Below are positions 16,912-24,751 of a stretch of 64,000 nt of DNA, one piece after another. The notes below the pieces were generated by a model, which had not been told where the DNA came from, searched no databases, and saw only the letters and a list, made by a program, of their open reading frames with translations. This stretch comes from Ectobacillus sp. JY-23 (GTDB lineage Bacteria > Bacillota > Bacilli > Bacillales > Bacillaceae_G): assembly GCF_023022965.1 (NCBI RefSeq), contig NZ_CP095462.1:3700001-3764000 (forward strand). Direction: 5' to 3'. Within the stretch, counting starts at the first letter, position 1. Each line of letters begins with the position of its first letter. Both the position numbers and the translations under genes were made by a program.

Positions 16912-17151
16912 CTAGCGCAGTAAAAGCAGTGCGAGAACGAATAAGCAGGGGATGTGACTGTATACATAAAGTCGTTTGTCTACATTTCGCAGCACATGGG
17001 TAAAAAGCAGTGCGAAGCCGATGGCGCCAAATACAGGCAATAAGGCAGATACCGTACTTTCCGTTATGAGTACGATACTAGGCTTCCAGATAAAAATATA
17101 TAATAACATATAAAACAAAGCGTTGAACAAGGTATATTGGATAAGCTTCAC
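16912..17151 (-). CDS. Small membrane protein, 79 residues
   Basis: I place the start at a GTG (17151) that follows CAGGGGGTTCTGT; a longer open frame to 17265 would overlap the benE coding region. The protein has three hydrophobic stretches (about residues 4-20, 28-50 and 62-79) with a VLRNVDKRLYVYSH basic loop. Lies between benE and the VTT gene on the same strand, maybe co-transcribed. No family recognised. Confidence 0.55.
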   Translation of the reverse strand: MKLIQYTLFNALFYMLLYIFIWKPSIVLITESTVSALLPVFGAIGFALLFTHVLRNVDKRLYVYSHIPCLFVLALLLLR

Positions 17152-17186
17152 ACAGAACCCCCTGTTAAAAATGTAATTTATATCCA

Positions 17187-18374
17187 TTATACAACTTTTT
17201 TCATAGGAGCGTACAACCGTTTTGACCAAACGGTATGCACACAAATTCCTGCAAGTAAGCCCCAAAACGCCGAACCAATGCCAAACGCTGTAACACCGGA
17301 AGCTGTCACAAGGAAGGTGATTAGTGCGCTTTCTTTTTGGCTGCCCGCCATCGCCTGCGCGAGACTAGAACTGATAGACGGAAGAAGTGCGAGACCGCCA
17401 ATCACCAGAATAAGCTCCCTTGGAAAAGCGCTAAAAAAGGAGGTGATGGTTGCGCCGCCAAAGCCGTACAACACATAAAGAACACCAGCCGCCATACCAG
17501 CGATATACCGCTTATTTTTGTCAGGATGCGCTTCTTCTCCGGTACAAATCGCCGCGGTGATGGCAGCGATATTAAGACTGTGCGAGCCAAACGGTGCTAG
17601 CAGCAGGGAGGCGATGCCGGTGACCGAAATGAGCGGACTTGCGGGTGTGTTGTAGCCGCTGGCCCGCAAAACACCGATGCCGGTTGCGTTTTGTGCCGTC
17701 ATCGTGACGATGCAAAGCGGAAGGGCGAGACCAATCAGTGAATCTAGTGAAAAGGTTGGCATGGTGAAAACCGGATAAACAGCGCTGACGGTTACATCAT
17801 GGAAATGAAAACGTCCAAAGCCAGCAGCCAAGCTAATGCCAACGAGGAGCGTCAAAATGACTGCATAGCGCGGCAGCCAGCGCTTTGTCAGCACGTACAC
17901 GAGAATCATCGGCACAACAAGAGCAGGGAAGGAGCCGATGGACACAAAGACATCGAGTCCGAACTGCAAAAGAACACCGGCGAGCATTGCTGAGATGATT
18001 GCCATGGGAATGCGGTTCATTAGCTTTTCAAAGATACCGGTAATACCTAGTATCGTAATGATCACAGCTGATATGAAAAAAGCACCGATGGCTTCACTGT
18101 AGGAATACTGCGCCCAGCCAGATACAAGCAGCACAGCGCCAGGCGTTGACCACGCCGTTAGCACAGGCACACGGTAATACATGCTGAGAAAAAAGGATGT
18201 AATGCCGCAGCCGAAGGAAATGGCCCAGATCCAAGAGGAAAGCTGCGCGTGATTTAGTCCGGCAAGTTCCGCCGCTTGAAAAATAATTAACAGTGGTCCG
18301 GCATAGCCGACCATCGTTGCTACGAATGCGGCGGTAAGTGCAGATGCCGATATATCGCGCTTATACATCGCCAT
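17187..18374 (-). CDS. benE: BenE-family (benzoate:H+ symporter-like) transporter
   Basis: A 395-residue polytopic membrane protein (about 12 helices) with BenE-family features: an N-terminal AAFVATMVGYAGPLLII segment, SWIWAISFGCG, VLTAWSTPGAVLL and PFGSHSLNIAAITAAICTG. Homologues are E. coli YdcO and the Acinetobacter benzoate transporter. The ATG at 18374 lies behind AGGTGGTGATGCATT and overlaps the end of the XRE-cupin regulator gene by 14 bp, so the two are translationally coupled and the regulator very probably controls this transporter. Whether the solute is benzoate cannot be read from sequence; no aromatic catabolic genes are near. Confidence 0.88.
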   Translation of the reverse strand: MAMYKRDISASALTAAFVATMVGYAGPLLIIFQAAELAGLNHAQLSSWIWAISFGCGITSFFLSMYYRVPVLTAWSTPGAVLLVSGWAQYSYSEAIGAFFISAVIITILGITGIFEKLMNRIPMAIISAMLAGVLLQFGLDVFVSIGSFPALVVPMILVYVLTKRWLPRYAVILTLLVGISLAAGFGRFHFHDVTVSAVYPVFTMPTFSLDSLIGLALPLCIVTMTAQNATGIGVLRASGYNTPASPLISVTGIASLLLAPFGSHSLNIAAITAAICTGEEAHPDKNKRYIAGMAAGVLYVLYGFGGATITSFFSAFPRELILVIGGLALLPSISSSLAQAMAGSQKESALITFLVTASGVTAFGIGSAFWGLLAGICVHTVWSKRLYAPMKKVV

Positions 18375-18918
18375 AATGCATCACCACCTGAATCACAGCT
18401 TCGTCGTCTCCAGCGTTATGATAGGAATGCGGTACGTTGCCAGCGAAGCGGATTGCTTCACCTGCCTCAAGTGTGTACGCTTGGTCATCAATACGAATTT
18501 GAAAGGTACCAGACGTGACTGTAATATGCTCGTGCACGCCCTCGTTATGCGGCGTAGAACGGTAAGAAGAGCCTGCTTTCAGGATAATCGTGAAGATTTC
18601 AATTTGGGTTTGCGGGTCAAAGGGAAACAGCACATACACCAGGCAATTGCCGTTGTCCTCTGTAATATCCGGTGCGCTTTTACGCTGTACAACAGATACC
18701 GACCCATGATCCTCCTGTAGGAGTGAGGAAAATGACACATGCAGCCCCGTCGCAATTTTCCAGAGCGTCGTCACGGTCGGCTGCGTCTCGCCGCGCTCAA
18801 TTTGGTGCAGCATCCCCTTACTAACACCCGTCATTTCCGCTGTTTTATCCAAACTCCACCCGCGCTGTGCGCGCAGTCGCTTTACGTTTTGCCCAACAGT
18901 AATATGTATAGTATACAA
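18361..18918 (-). CDS. XRE-family regulator with C-terminal cupin domain
   Basis: A 185-residue protein: HTH (residues about 8-65; GQNVKRLRAQRGWSLDKTAE, then VSKGMLHQIERGE) and a cupin sensor domain (about 110-180; EHITVTSGTFQIRIDD, LEAGEAIRFAGNVPHSYHN). I place the start at TTG 18918, 8 bp after AAAGGGGG; the longer frame to 19020 runs through the promoter and into the next gene. The start region is embedded in an inverted repeat that is likely its own operator. It overlaps benE, the likely target. Confidence 0.85.
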   Translation of the reverse strand: MYTIHITVGQNVKRLRAQRGWSLDKTAEMTGVSKGMLHQIERGETQPTVTTLWKIATGLHVSFSSLLQEDHGSVSVVQRKSAPDITEDNGNCLVYVLFPFDPQTQIEIFTIILKAGSSYRSTPHNEGVHEHITVTSGTFQIRIDDQAYTLEAGEAIRFAGNVPHSYHNAGDDEAVIQVVMHYGDV

Positions 18919-18946
18919 ATCAAAAACCCCCTTTTTGTATACTATA
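18907..18946. promoter_or_regulatory. Inverted repeat operator at the XRE-cupin promoter
   Basis: TATAGTATACAAA (18907-18919) and its exact reverse complement TTTGTATACTATA (18934-18946) are separated by 14 bp containing the CCCCCTTT ribosome site. Each arm itself contains GTATAC. The right arm supplies a TATAGT -10-like box for the minus strand and the left arm covers the TTG start. Confidence 0.65.
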
Positions 18947-19001
18947 TCACACGTTTTTGTGTGTATGCATAAAAAAAGAACCGTTATAAGCAACGATTCT
19001 G

Positions 19002-19292
19002 TTATACCTTCAACAAACAAACACCTTTATACACATTCGCAAGAAGCTCTGGGTTGTCAACGTTATTCAAATGTAACATATCAATTTTGCATAGCGTCCA
19101 TACTTCCTCCTGCACATGTAAAACCAACAAATTAAATTCGATGTCTGACAACCCGTTCGTCCGAATGGCGATGTCATAATCGGAACGCTCACTAGCTGTA
19201 CCAGCTGCGCGTGAACCAAATAAGTACACTTCCTCTATTCCTTTGTAAGCGTCTAGGATAGATACAATCTGTGCAACCACTTTATCCATCAT
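19002..19292 (-). CDS. MNT-type nucleotidyltransferase (antitoxin-like)
   Basis: A 96-residue minimal nucleotidyltransferase with the defining GS-x10-DxD motif (GSRAAGTASERSDYD, near residues 26-40). In HEPN/MNT modules this protein AMPylates the partner HEPN toxin near its active site. Its ATG overlaps the end of the HEPN-like gene by 4 bp, the usual toxin-first order. Its 3' end lies about 85 bp from the start of the XRE-cupin gene on the same strand. HI0073-type function is inferred by homology. Confidence 0.85.
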   Translation of the reverse strand: MMDKVVAQIVSILDAYKGIEEVYLFGSRAAGTASERSDYDIAIRTNGLSDIEFNLLVLHVQEEVWTLCKIDMLHLNNVDNPELLANVYKGVCLLKV

Positions 19293-19690
19293 AGTGTACG
19301 CACCTTTTCATGTAAACTATGAAGAAACTGGAGAAGCACTTGTATATGCTGTGAGATAATTCGCTGACAAACAAGCCGAGCCATTTTTTCATCATATGTA
19401 TGGGATGTCATATTTCTATCGGTAATCATACTGAGCCAGGCTTCAGCATTTTGAATCATTCCTGTACTATAGGCTTCTTTAAACACAGCTCGAGGCGAAC
19501 TGATTCCCACAATACCTTCATATTCCAAAAAAGATTTCATGAGTTTCCAAGCAAGCTCATATGTAAATTCGAATCGCTGAATAATGCCATCTACTATAAT
19601 AGATTGCTCGAGCGGTAAAGCGGCAGCTTCTTGTAATCGTTTGACTGCTTTTTCATAATTTTGTAATTTGTACAACAGTTTTTCCTTCAT
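19289..19690 (-). CDS. HEPN-like nucleotidyltransferase-binding protein (HI0074 family)
   Basis: A 133-residue all-helical protein. It carries the RNMTSHTY segment, which matches the HEPN R-x4-H-x-Y ribonuclease motif, and the FEFTYELAWKLMKSFLEYEG core of the HI0074 family. Ribosome site GAGGTGTATGC before ATG 19690. Paired with the MNT gene downstream. The intact Rx4HxY suggests a potentially active toxin neutralised by AMPylation, as in Shewanella HepT/MntA; activity is inferred. Confidence 0.83.
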   Translation of the reverse strand: MKEKLLYKLQNYEKAVKRLQEAAALPLEQSIIVDGIIQRFEFTYELAWKLMKSFLEYEGIVGISSPRAVFKEAYSTGMIQNAEAWLSMITDRNMTSHTYDEKMARLVCQRIISQHIQVLLQFLHSLHEKVRTL

Positions 19691-19734
19691 GCATACACCT
19701 CATCGTAACACTACATAAGTATGAAGTTAGCCTA

Positions 19735-20253
19735 TCATAAATTGCTACTCTTTTCCACTCGCGCTCGCAGTATCTCCTGAAAACGTACTAGCGCTTTCTC
19801 ATATGCGATCTCTCCAGATTGGTAGCGCTCGTCGTTTAGCTCCCGTTCTAAGTCATACAAATCGGCAAGCTCGGGTTTAAGCGCTTGTATGCCCGCTGTA
19901 TCTAGCTTCTGTAGGTAACGTGTATATACGTCTAAATCCAGAAACAAGTGCTCTATATACGGTTGTAGCTGTTTCGCAACCAGCTTGTCGTAAGCGTGCT
20001 GATCGTCTCGGATGATGCCGGCAATCACATTCGGCGGACTTTGTAAAAAGGCCTCCATGTAGCCTTTCGCGTACGCTAGGTCTTGTTCGGTCTCCGCTGC
20101 TTCTAAATGATGAACGATTTGCCCGAACTGGAAAAGCACAACGGAATAATGATGCTGGTAGATGCTTAAGGCCGTTTGTTCGGTTTGCATAGATGTAGTC
20201 GTTTGCGATGAGCAGCCAGTAAGCAAGATAAGCAGTAGAATTAACTGTTTCAT
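19735..20253 (-). CDS. Putative lipoprotein
   Basis: A 172-residue protein beginning MKQLILLLILLTGCSS: signal peptide with lipobox LTGC, cleavage before Cys 13. The mature part is helical and rich in Glu/Leu (QIVHHLEAAETEQDLAYAKG; LADLYDLERELNDERY), perhaps a helical bundle. ATG 20253 follows AGGAGGTGTTGT; a longer frame to 20295 runs into the divergent promoter. Stands between the HEPN/MNT pair and a divergent EAL gene. Function unknown. Confidence 0.75.
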   Translation of the reverse strand: MKQLILLLILLTGCSSQTTTSMQTEQTALSIYQHHYSVVLFQFGQIVHHLEAAETEQDLAYAKGYMEAFLQSPPNVIAGIIRDDQHAYDKLVAKQLQPYIEHLFLDLDVYTRYLQKLDTAGIQALKPELADLYDLERELNDERYQSGEIAYEKALVRFQEILRARVEKSSNL

Positions 20254-20364
20254 ACAACACCTCCTGTTATGTGATTCAATAGAAGTAAAAAACATCCTCT
20301 ATACAATGACAGTCTTATAATCTTATAATATAGATATAATGTTTTAAGAGAAAGGAATACTAAG

Positions 20365-21363
20365 ATGAGACAAGTATGTGACGTCTGCCAGATTACAAAG
20401 CGTGGTTATCGCGTACATATAACGGACGAAGTCATAGCTCAAAAGCTAGCTATGTATTTTAGCAGTTTTGCGGCTACTGATTTTATACATATAGATACAC
20501 AAACAATGTGGATGGAAGAACATATCTTTTTTGATGTCATGGATTATTTAGGCATACACGGCGGCGCTGATGCGGTGTTCGCGCAGGGGCAAGAAGAAGC
20601 GTATAAGCCGATTCGTGAATTTGTCGCAGAAAGAGAAGCAGCCTGGATTGATGATATCATTCAAGAGCGCCGCATTCGGACCCATTATCAGCCCATTGTC
20701 AGCAGACAGGGAGAGGTTATCGGTCACGAGCTGCTTTCACGAGGTGTCGGAGAGAATGATCGTCTCATCCCGCCATTTACCTTATTTGAAGCGGCGCGTG
20801 TGCGCAATCGCCTTTTTGCCTTGGACCGAGCGTGCCGGCTGGCTTGTATTCAAAATGCAAGCGGTGTAACAGACAAACTGTTATTTATTAACTTTATCCC
20901 AACATCAATTTACGTACCGGAGCATTGTCTAGCGACAACGATTCAGCTAATTGAAGAATTAAACATGGATCCCGCGCAAATTGTATTTGAGGTCGTTGAG
21001 ACAGACAAAGTGAAAGACATTGCCCATCTTAAGCGAATTTTACGCTACTACAGAGATCACGGCTTTAAATACGCGCTTGATGACGTAGGCACTGGCTATA
21101 ACAATATCGAGCTGCTGGAGGATTTGCGGCCAGATATTGTCAAACTAGCAATCGAGTTTACAAACGGCGTCAGCACGGATCTAGACAAGCAGGATATGGC
21201 AAAGCGCGTGTTAGAAGCGGCACACGGTATGCATGCTCTCGCTTTAGCAGAAGGGGTAGAAGCAGAGGAGGACCTTGCGTATCTACAAGCACTGGGCTAC
21301 GACTTGTTTCAAGGCTATTATTTCGCCAAGCCGCAGGAACACCCAGTAGAGGAAATCGCATAA
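20365..21363 (+). CDS. EAL-domain cyclic-di-GMP phosphodiesterase
   Basis: A 332-residue protein without membrane helices. The N-terminal 85 residues (beginning MRQVCDVCQITKRGYRVHI, with a CxxC that might bind metal) are not a known sensor domain to me. The EAL domain (about 95-330) keeps the substrate and metal residues: E in GHELLSRG, N in LLFINFIP, E in FEVVETD, DD in LDDVGTGY, K in DIVKLAIE, E in AEGVEAEED and Q in FQGYYFAKP. So it is probably an active enzyme that lowers c-di-GMP. AGAGAAAGGAATACTAAG precedes the ATG. Confidence 0.88.
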   Translation: MRQVCDVCQITKRGYRVHITDEVIAQKLAMYFSSFAATDFIHIDTQTMWMEEHIFFDVMDYLGIHGGADAVFAQGQEEAYKPIREFVAEREAAWIDDIIQERRIRTHYQPIVSRQGEVIGHELLSRGVGENDRLIPPFTLFEAARVRNRLFALDRACRLACIQNASGVTDKLLFINFIPTSIYVPEHCLATTIQLIEELNMDPAQIVFEVVETDKVKDIAHLKRILRYYRDHGFKYALDDVGTGYNNIELLEDLRPDIVKLAIEFTNGVSTDLDKQDMAKRVLEAAHGMHALALAEGVEAEEDLAYLQALGYDLFQGYYFAKPQEHPVEEIA

Positions 21364-21395
21364 GAAAAAGCACTGTCCCTCGACAGTGCTTTTTC
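21364..21395 (+). terminator. Rho-independent terminator
   Basis: GAAAAAGCACTGTC pairs with GACAGTGCTTTTTC around a 4-nt loop right after the EAL gene and before the convergent ynfA stop. Confidence 0.9.
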
Positions 21396-21397
21396 CA

Positions 21398-21721
21398 TTA
21401 GCTTCTGGGCCACAGCATCACACAGACGCCAACGATACAAAGCACGCCGCCCAGCCAATCATATGTATCTGGTGTTTTTTTATCGATCAGTCAGCACCAA
21501 AACAGACTCATTACAATGAACACGCCGCCATAGGCTGCATACACGCGACCACAGCTAGGAAACGCCTGCCAGGTGGCAATAATACCGTACAGCACAAGTG
21601 CTATGCCGCCCAACAATCCCAGCCAGCCTGAGGCACCTTCACGAAGCCATTGCCACATCAAATAACCGCCGCCAATTTCAGCTAAGCCAGCTAACAAAAA
21701 TATCAAAGTTGCTTGCAGCAC
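21398..21721 (-). pseudogene. ynfA: YnfA/UPF0060 small membrane protein interrupted by an in-frame TGA
   Basis: The frame from ATG 21721 encodes 76 residues of a UPF0060 protein ([20 protein letters not shown], then [15 protein letters not shown]) and stops at TGA 21491-21493. The same frame then continues for 30 more sense codons (LIDKKTPDTYDWLGG...) to a TAA at 21398, giving exactly the 107-108 residue length and the conserved C terminus of the family. Bacillus homologues commonly have Trp near this spot, so TGG to TGA is likely. Either a fresh nonsense mutation, UGA read-through, or a base-call error. Four-helix membrane protein of unknown function. Confidence 0.85.
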
Positions 21722-21863
21722 TTACAACACTCCTGACTGTATTTGCTTCAGTCTCAGTATAGCATGTTTGTAATATTGCAATTATAGCACGAAATAGCAG
21801 GGGATTTGGCTATTTATGTTGAAATATGTAAGTGAATTGATTGATAAAAAAGAAGGTGAAGTC

Positions 21864-22586
21864 TTGCGATTTGCAGTCATTACAGACATTCACGGCAACG
21901 CACCTGCCTTGCGTGCCGTTTTACATGAGATTGATAGGATGAGAGATATTGAGCATATATATTGCTTAGGTGATATGATTGCGATTGGGCCTGATACGAA
22001 TGAAGTGCTGGACATGTTGTTTGCGCGACATGATGTGACGATGGTGACCGGCAACCATGATGAAGCCGTATTGGCACTTGTAAAAGGAGAGATGTACCCT
22101 CAAAGTCATGCGCAGACGAGAGAGCATCATCAGTGGATTGCAGAGCGGCTGAATCCGATGTTCATTTCCAAGCTAGCCGCTTTACCGCGCACAATGCAGC
22201 AGGAGATACAGGGGCATCGTTTTTTATTTCTACACTATCAGCTCGCGAAACCGGATGCACCCATTAGCGACGATCCGTTCAGTCCCATTGTCGAGCCTAC
22301 GCTCGCAAACATGCGGCAGCTCTTTGCTAATTGCGAGGCCGATTGCATCTGTTTTGGTCATCATCATCCTGTACATGATTTTCGAAGCACAAGTCCGATG
22401 TACATCAATCCAGGTGCGCTCGGCTGCGGCGGGGTCGCGCCCTATGCAATTGTGACCGTCGGAGCTACGATTGAAGTAGAGCTATGCGCTGCGATATATG
22501 AGAAAAAGTACTTTTTGGCATCGTATGAACGATTAGAAGTGCCAGACCGGGCATTTATTTTGCGGGTGTTTCATCAAGTCAACTAA
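21864..22586 (+). CDS. Cytosolic metallophosphoesterase (YfcE/ApaH-like)
   Basis: A 240-residue calcineurin-like phosphoesterase with DIHGN at residues 8-12, LGDMIAIGP, TGNHDE, FLHYQ and FGHHHPVHDF, all the metal ligands in order. No signal peptide. I prefer TTG 21864 because AGAAGGTGA ends 5 bp upstream; an in-frame ATG at 21816 lacks a spaced ribosome site. Related to the YfcE/MJ0936 and diadenosine-tetraphosphatase-like groups. Substrate unknown. A HAD gene remnant follows 18 bp later. Confidence 0.85.
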   Translation: MRFAVITDIHGNAPALRAVLHEIDRMRDIEHIYCLGDMIAIGPDTNEVLDMLFARHDVTMVTGNHDEAVLALVKGEMYPQSHAQTREHHQWIAERLNPMFISKLAALPRTMQQEIQGHRFLFLHYQLAKPDAPISDDPFSPIVEPTLANMRQLFANCEADCICFGHHHPVHDFRSTSPMYINPGALGCGGVAPYAIVTVGATIEVELCAAIYEKKYFLASYERLEVPDRAFILRVFHQVN

Positions 22587-22604
22587 CAAGAAAAGAGTGA
22601 TAAT

Positions 22605-22787
22605 ATGAATATTTTATGGGATTTTGACGGAACGCTGTTTGATACATATCCAGCGTACACCAATATGCTGGCAGAGGTATTGGGAGAGCGAGACATTTAT
22701 AAGCAGCTGAAAATTTCGTACTCGGATGCGCTGCAGCAGATTATACATTACAAAGCTATCAGGCATTTTTTGAATTGGATTTTTTAG
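22605..22787 (+). pseudogene. Remnant of a HAD-IA family hydrolase
   Basis: Starts as a normal HAD phosphatase (MNILWDFDGTLFDTYPAY; nucleophile Asp in DFDGT) with a ribosome-site region AAAAGAGTGATAAT, but only 60 codons remain and the protein breaks off in the cap region. The family is about 200 residues. A shifted frame just before the stop (YQAFFELDFLVKNEM) may be a remnant of the lost part. All later HAD motifs (Thr/Ser, Lys, acidic pair) are absent, so it cannot be a functional phosphatase. Confidence 0.7.
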
Positions 22788-22850
22788 TGAAGAACGAAAT
22801 GTAAAAGTAGTTATCATGTAGCTTCACCCTAAAGTGTTTATATGCTATAT

Positions 22851-22890
22851 AAAAGAGGATGTCCCACCACTTAGGTTACATCCTCTTTTA
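22851..22890. terminator. Terminator (bidirectional) before the peptide-transport ATPase gene end
   Basis: AAAAGAGGATGT pairs with ACATCCTCTTTT around a 16-nt loop; serves the minus-strand ATPase gene and the upstream plus-strand remnant. Confidence 0.8.
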
Positions 22891-22901
22891 TTATGAAAGT
22901 A

Positions 22902-24638
22902 TTATTGCGGTACTGCGACCCAATGACCGTTAGAAACCTCTACTAATTTACTATTATGTAAATCATAAGTTTGTTTACTTTCCTCATGTATTACTGGTTC
23001 GTTTTTAAGTTTAATAGTAGGGTCAGGAATAGGTATGGCTTTTAACAATGCTTTTGTATAATCGTGTTGTGGATTGCTATATAACTCTTCACTTTCGGCA
23101 ATTTCAACGATTTTCCCCCCATACATAACCGCTACTCTATCGCTAATATGTTTGACCATAGATAAATCATGAGCAATGAATAGGTAGGTAAGGCCAAGTC
23201 GCTGTTGCAGTTCTTCCAGTAATGTGACAACTTGAGCTTGAATAGATACATCTAGAGCTGAAAGCGGTTCGTCACACACCAAAAATTTAGGCTCTACTGC
23301 TAATGCACGTGCAATCCCAATACGCTGTCTTTGTCCACCGGAAAACTCATGGGGATAACGCATCGCATGAGAGGGGCTTAACCCTACCATATCTAACAGT
23401 GTTTCTACCTTTTTTGTTCTTTCCAATTTTCCTCCTGCCAAACCATGGATATCTAGAACTTCTCCAATAATATCGAGCACTTTAAAGCGCGGGTTTAAGG
23501 AGGAATATGGGTCTTGGAAAATCATTTGCATATGGCGTCGCATGATTTGCATTTCTTTTTTTGACAAACGGTTCATGGAAATACCTTTGTAATATACATC
23601 TCCAGCGGTGGGCGTATGTAATTGCAGAATGGCGCGTCCTGTCGTTGATTTTCCTGAGCCTGATTCACCAACAATGCCCAATGTTTCCCCTTCACGAATA
23701 TAAAAGCTTATATCATCTACGGCTTTTATGATTTGCCCTTTTCCTAAATCAAAATATTGCTTTAGCGATTTAACTTCAATTAAAGGTTGCGTTTGTTCAG
23801 CTGTTTTTATTTGCAGGTGCTGCTTTGGTTTTTTTGGTTCATGTAAACGAGGCAGTGCATGTAGTAACCTTTTTGTGTATGGATGTTTAGGCGCTGTAAA
23901 CACCTCTTCTGTTGTGCCATATTCAACAATCTCTCCATCCTTCATGACGGCCACACGATCACACATGCCTGCAACAACACCAAAATCATGGGTAATAAGT
24001 ATGATGGAGGTATCAAAACGTGTTTGCATATTTTTCATTAAGCGCAAAATTTGTGCCTGCACAGTCACATCCAATGCGGTTGTTGGCTCATCTGCGATTA
24101 ACAGGGCTGGGTTACAGGCAAGTGCAAGTGCAATCATTGCGCGTTGTCTCATTCCGCCGGAAAATTCATGTGGATATTGATTGTAGCGGATTTCGCTATC
24201 ATGAATACCAACGAGCTGAAGCATTTCAATGGTTTGGCCTTTCGCTTCCTGTTTGGAGAGGTTTTGATGCTTAATTAAGGATTCGGCAATTTGTTTTCCG
24301 ACGCGAATGGTAGGATTTAAAGATGTCATTGGATCCTGAAAAATCATACTAATATCGCGCCCGCGTATATATTCCATTTCTTTTTCCGTTTTATCGGCGA
24401 GATTCTCTCCTTTAAAAAGAATTTCTCCTTGCTTCACAAATGCAGGAGGTGATGGCAACAGGCGCATAATAGAGCGAGCTGTGACACTTTTGCCACTACC
24501 GGATTCCCCTACTATCCCGAGTATCTCGCCTTTTTTTACTTCAAAGCTCACACCTCGAACTGCTTGATACTCTTGTTTTTGCAATTGAAAAGATACATGT
24601 AAGTCTTTCACTTCTAATATGGGTTCCAACTTCTCCAC
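22902..24638 (-). CDS. Peptide ABC transporter, fused two-domain ATPase (OppD-OppF type)
   Basis: A 578-residue fusion of two oligopeptide/dipeptide-type ATPases. Domain 1 (about 5-265): GESGSGKSV Walker A, FSGGMRQR signature, LLIADEPTTALD Walker B. Domain 2 (about 285-560): GESGSGKST, FSGGQRQR, FLVCDEPLSALD. Each domain ends in the peptide-transporter tail (HPYTKRLLHALP; HDYTKALLKAIPIPDP). Most Bacillus Opp/Dpp systems use two separate ATPases. Start is GTG 24638 or a TTG 9 bp on, since the ribosome site (AGGTGGAG) is close to both. It is divergent from two permeases and a binding protein, which it surely serves. Confidence 0.92.
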   Translation of the reverse strand: MEKLEPILEVKDLHVSFQLQKQEYQAVRGVSFEVKKGEILGIVGESGSGKSVTARSIMRLLPSPPAFVKQGEILFKGENLADKTEKEMEYIRGRDISMIFQDPMTSLNPTIRVGKQIAESLIKHQNLSKQEAKGQTIEMLQLVGIHDSEIRYNQYPHEFSGGMRQRAMIALALACNPALLIADEPTTALDVTVQAQILRLMKNMQTRFDTSIILITHDFGVVAGMCDRVAVMKDGEIVEYGTTEEVFTAPKHPYTKRLLHALPRLHEPKKPKQHLQIKTAEQTQPLIEVKSLKQYFDLGKGQIIKAVDDISFYIREGETLGIVGESGSGKSTTGRAILQLHTPTAGDVYYKGISMNRLSKKEMQIMRRHMQMIFQDPYSSLNPRFKVLDIIGEVLDIHGLAGGKLERTKKVETLLDMVGLSPSHAMRYPHEFSGGQRQRIGIARALAVEPKFLVCDEPLSALDVSIQAQVVTLLEELQQRLGLTYLFIAHDLSMVKHISDRVAVMYGGKIVEIAESEELYSNPQHDYTKALLKAIPIPDPTIKLKNEPVIHEESKQTYDLHNSKLVEVSNGHWVAVPQ

Positions 24639-24751
24639 CTACCATTGAAATTTTCTTTCTTTTTTAAAAATATTTTCTTTATTTAAAATATAACTTAAAG
24701 TATACTATTTTTATCGGAATAATACAATTGAAAGAAAGGAGGAATATATAC

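Noticed and set aside
17137-17993. Several plus-strand frames of 62-113 codons
   Set aside because: Antisense to benE, without start signals.
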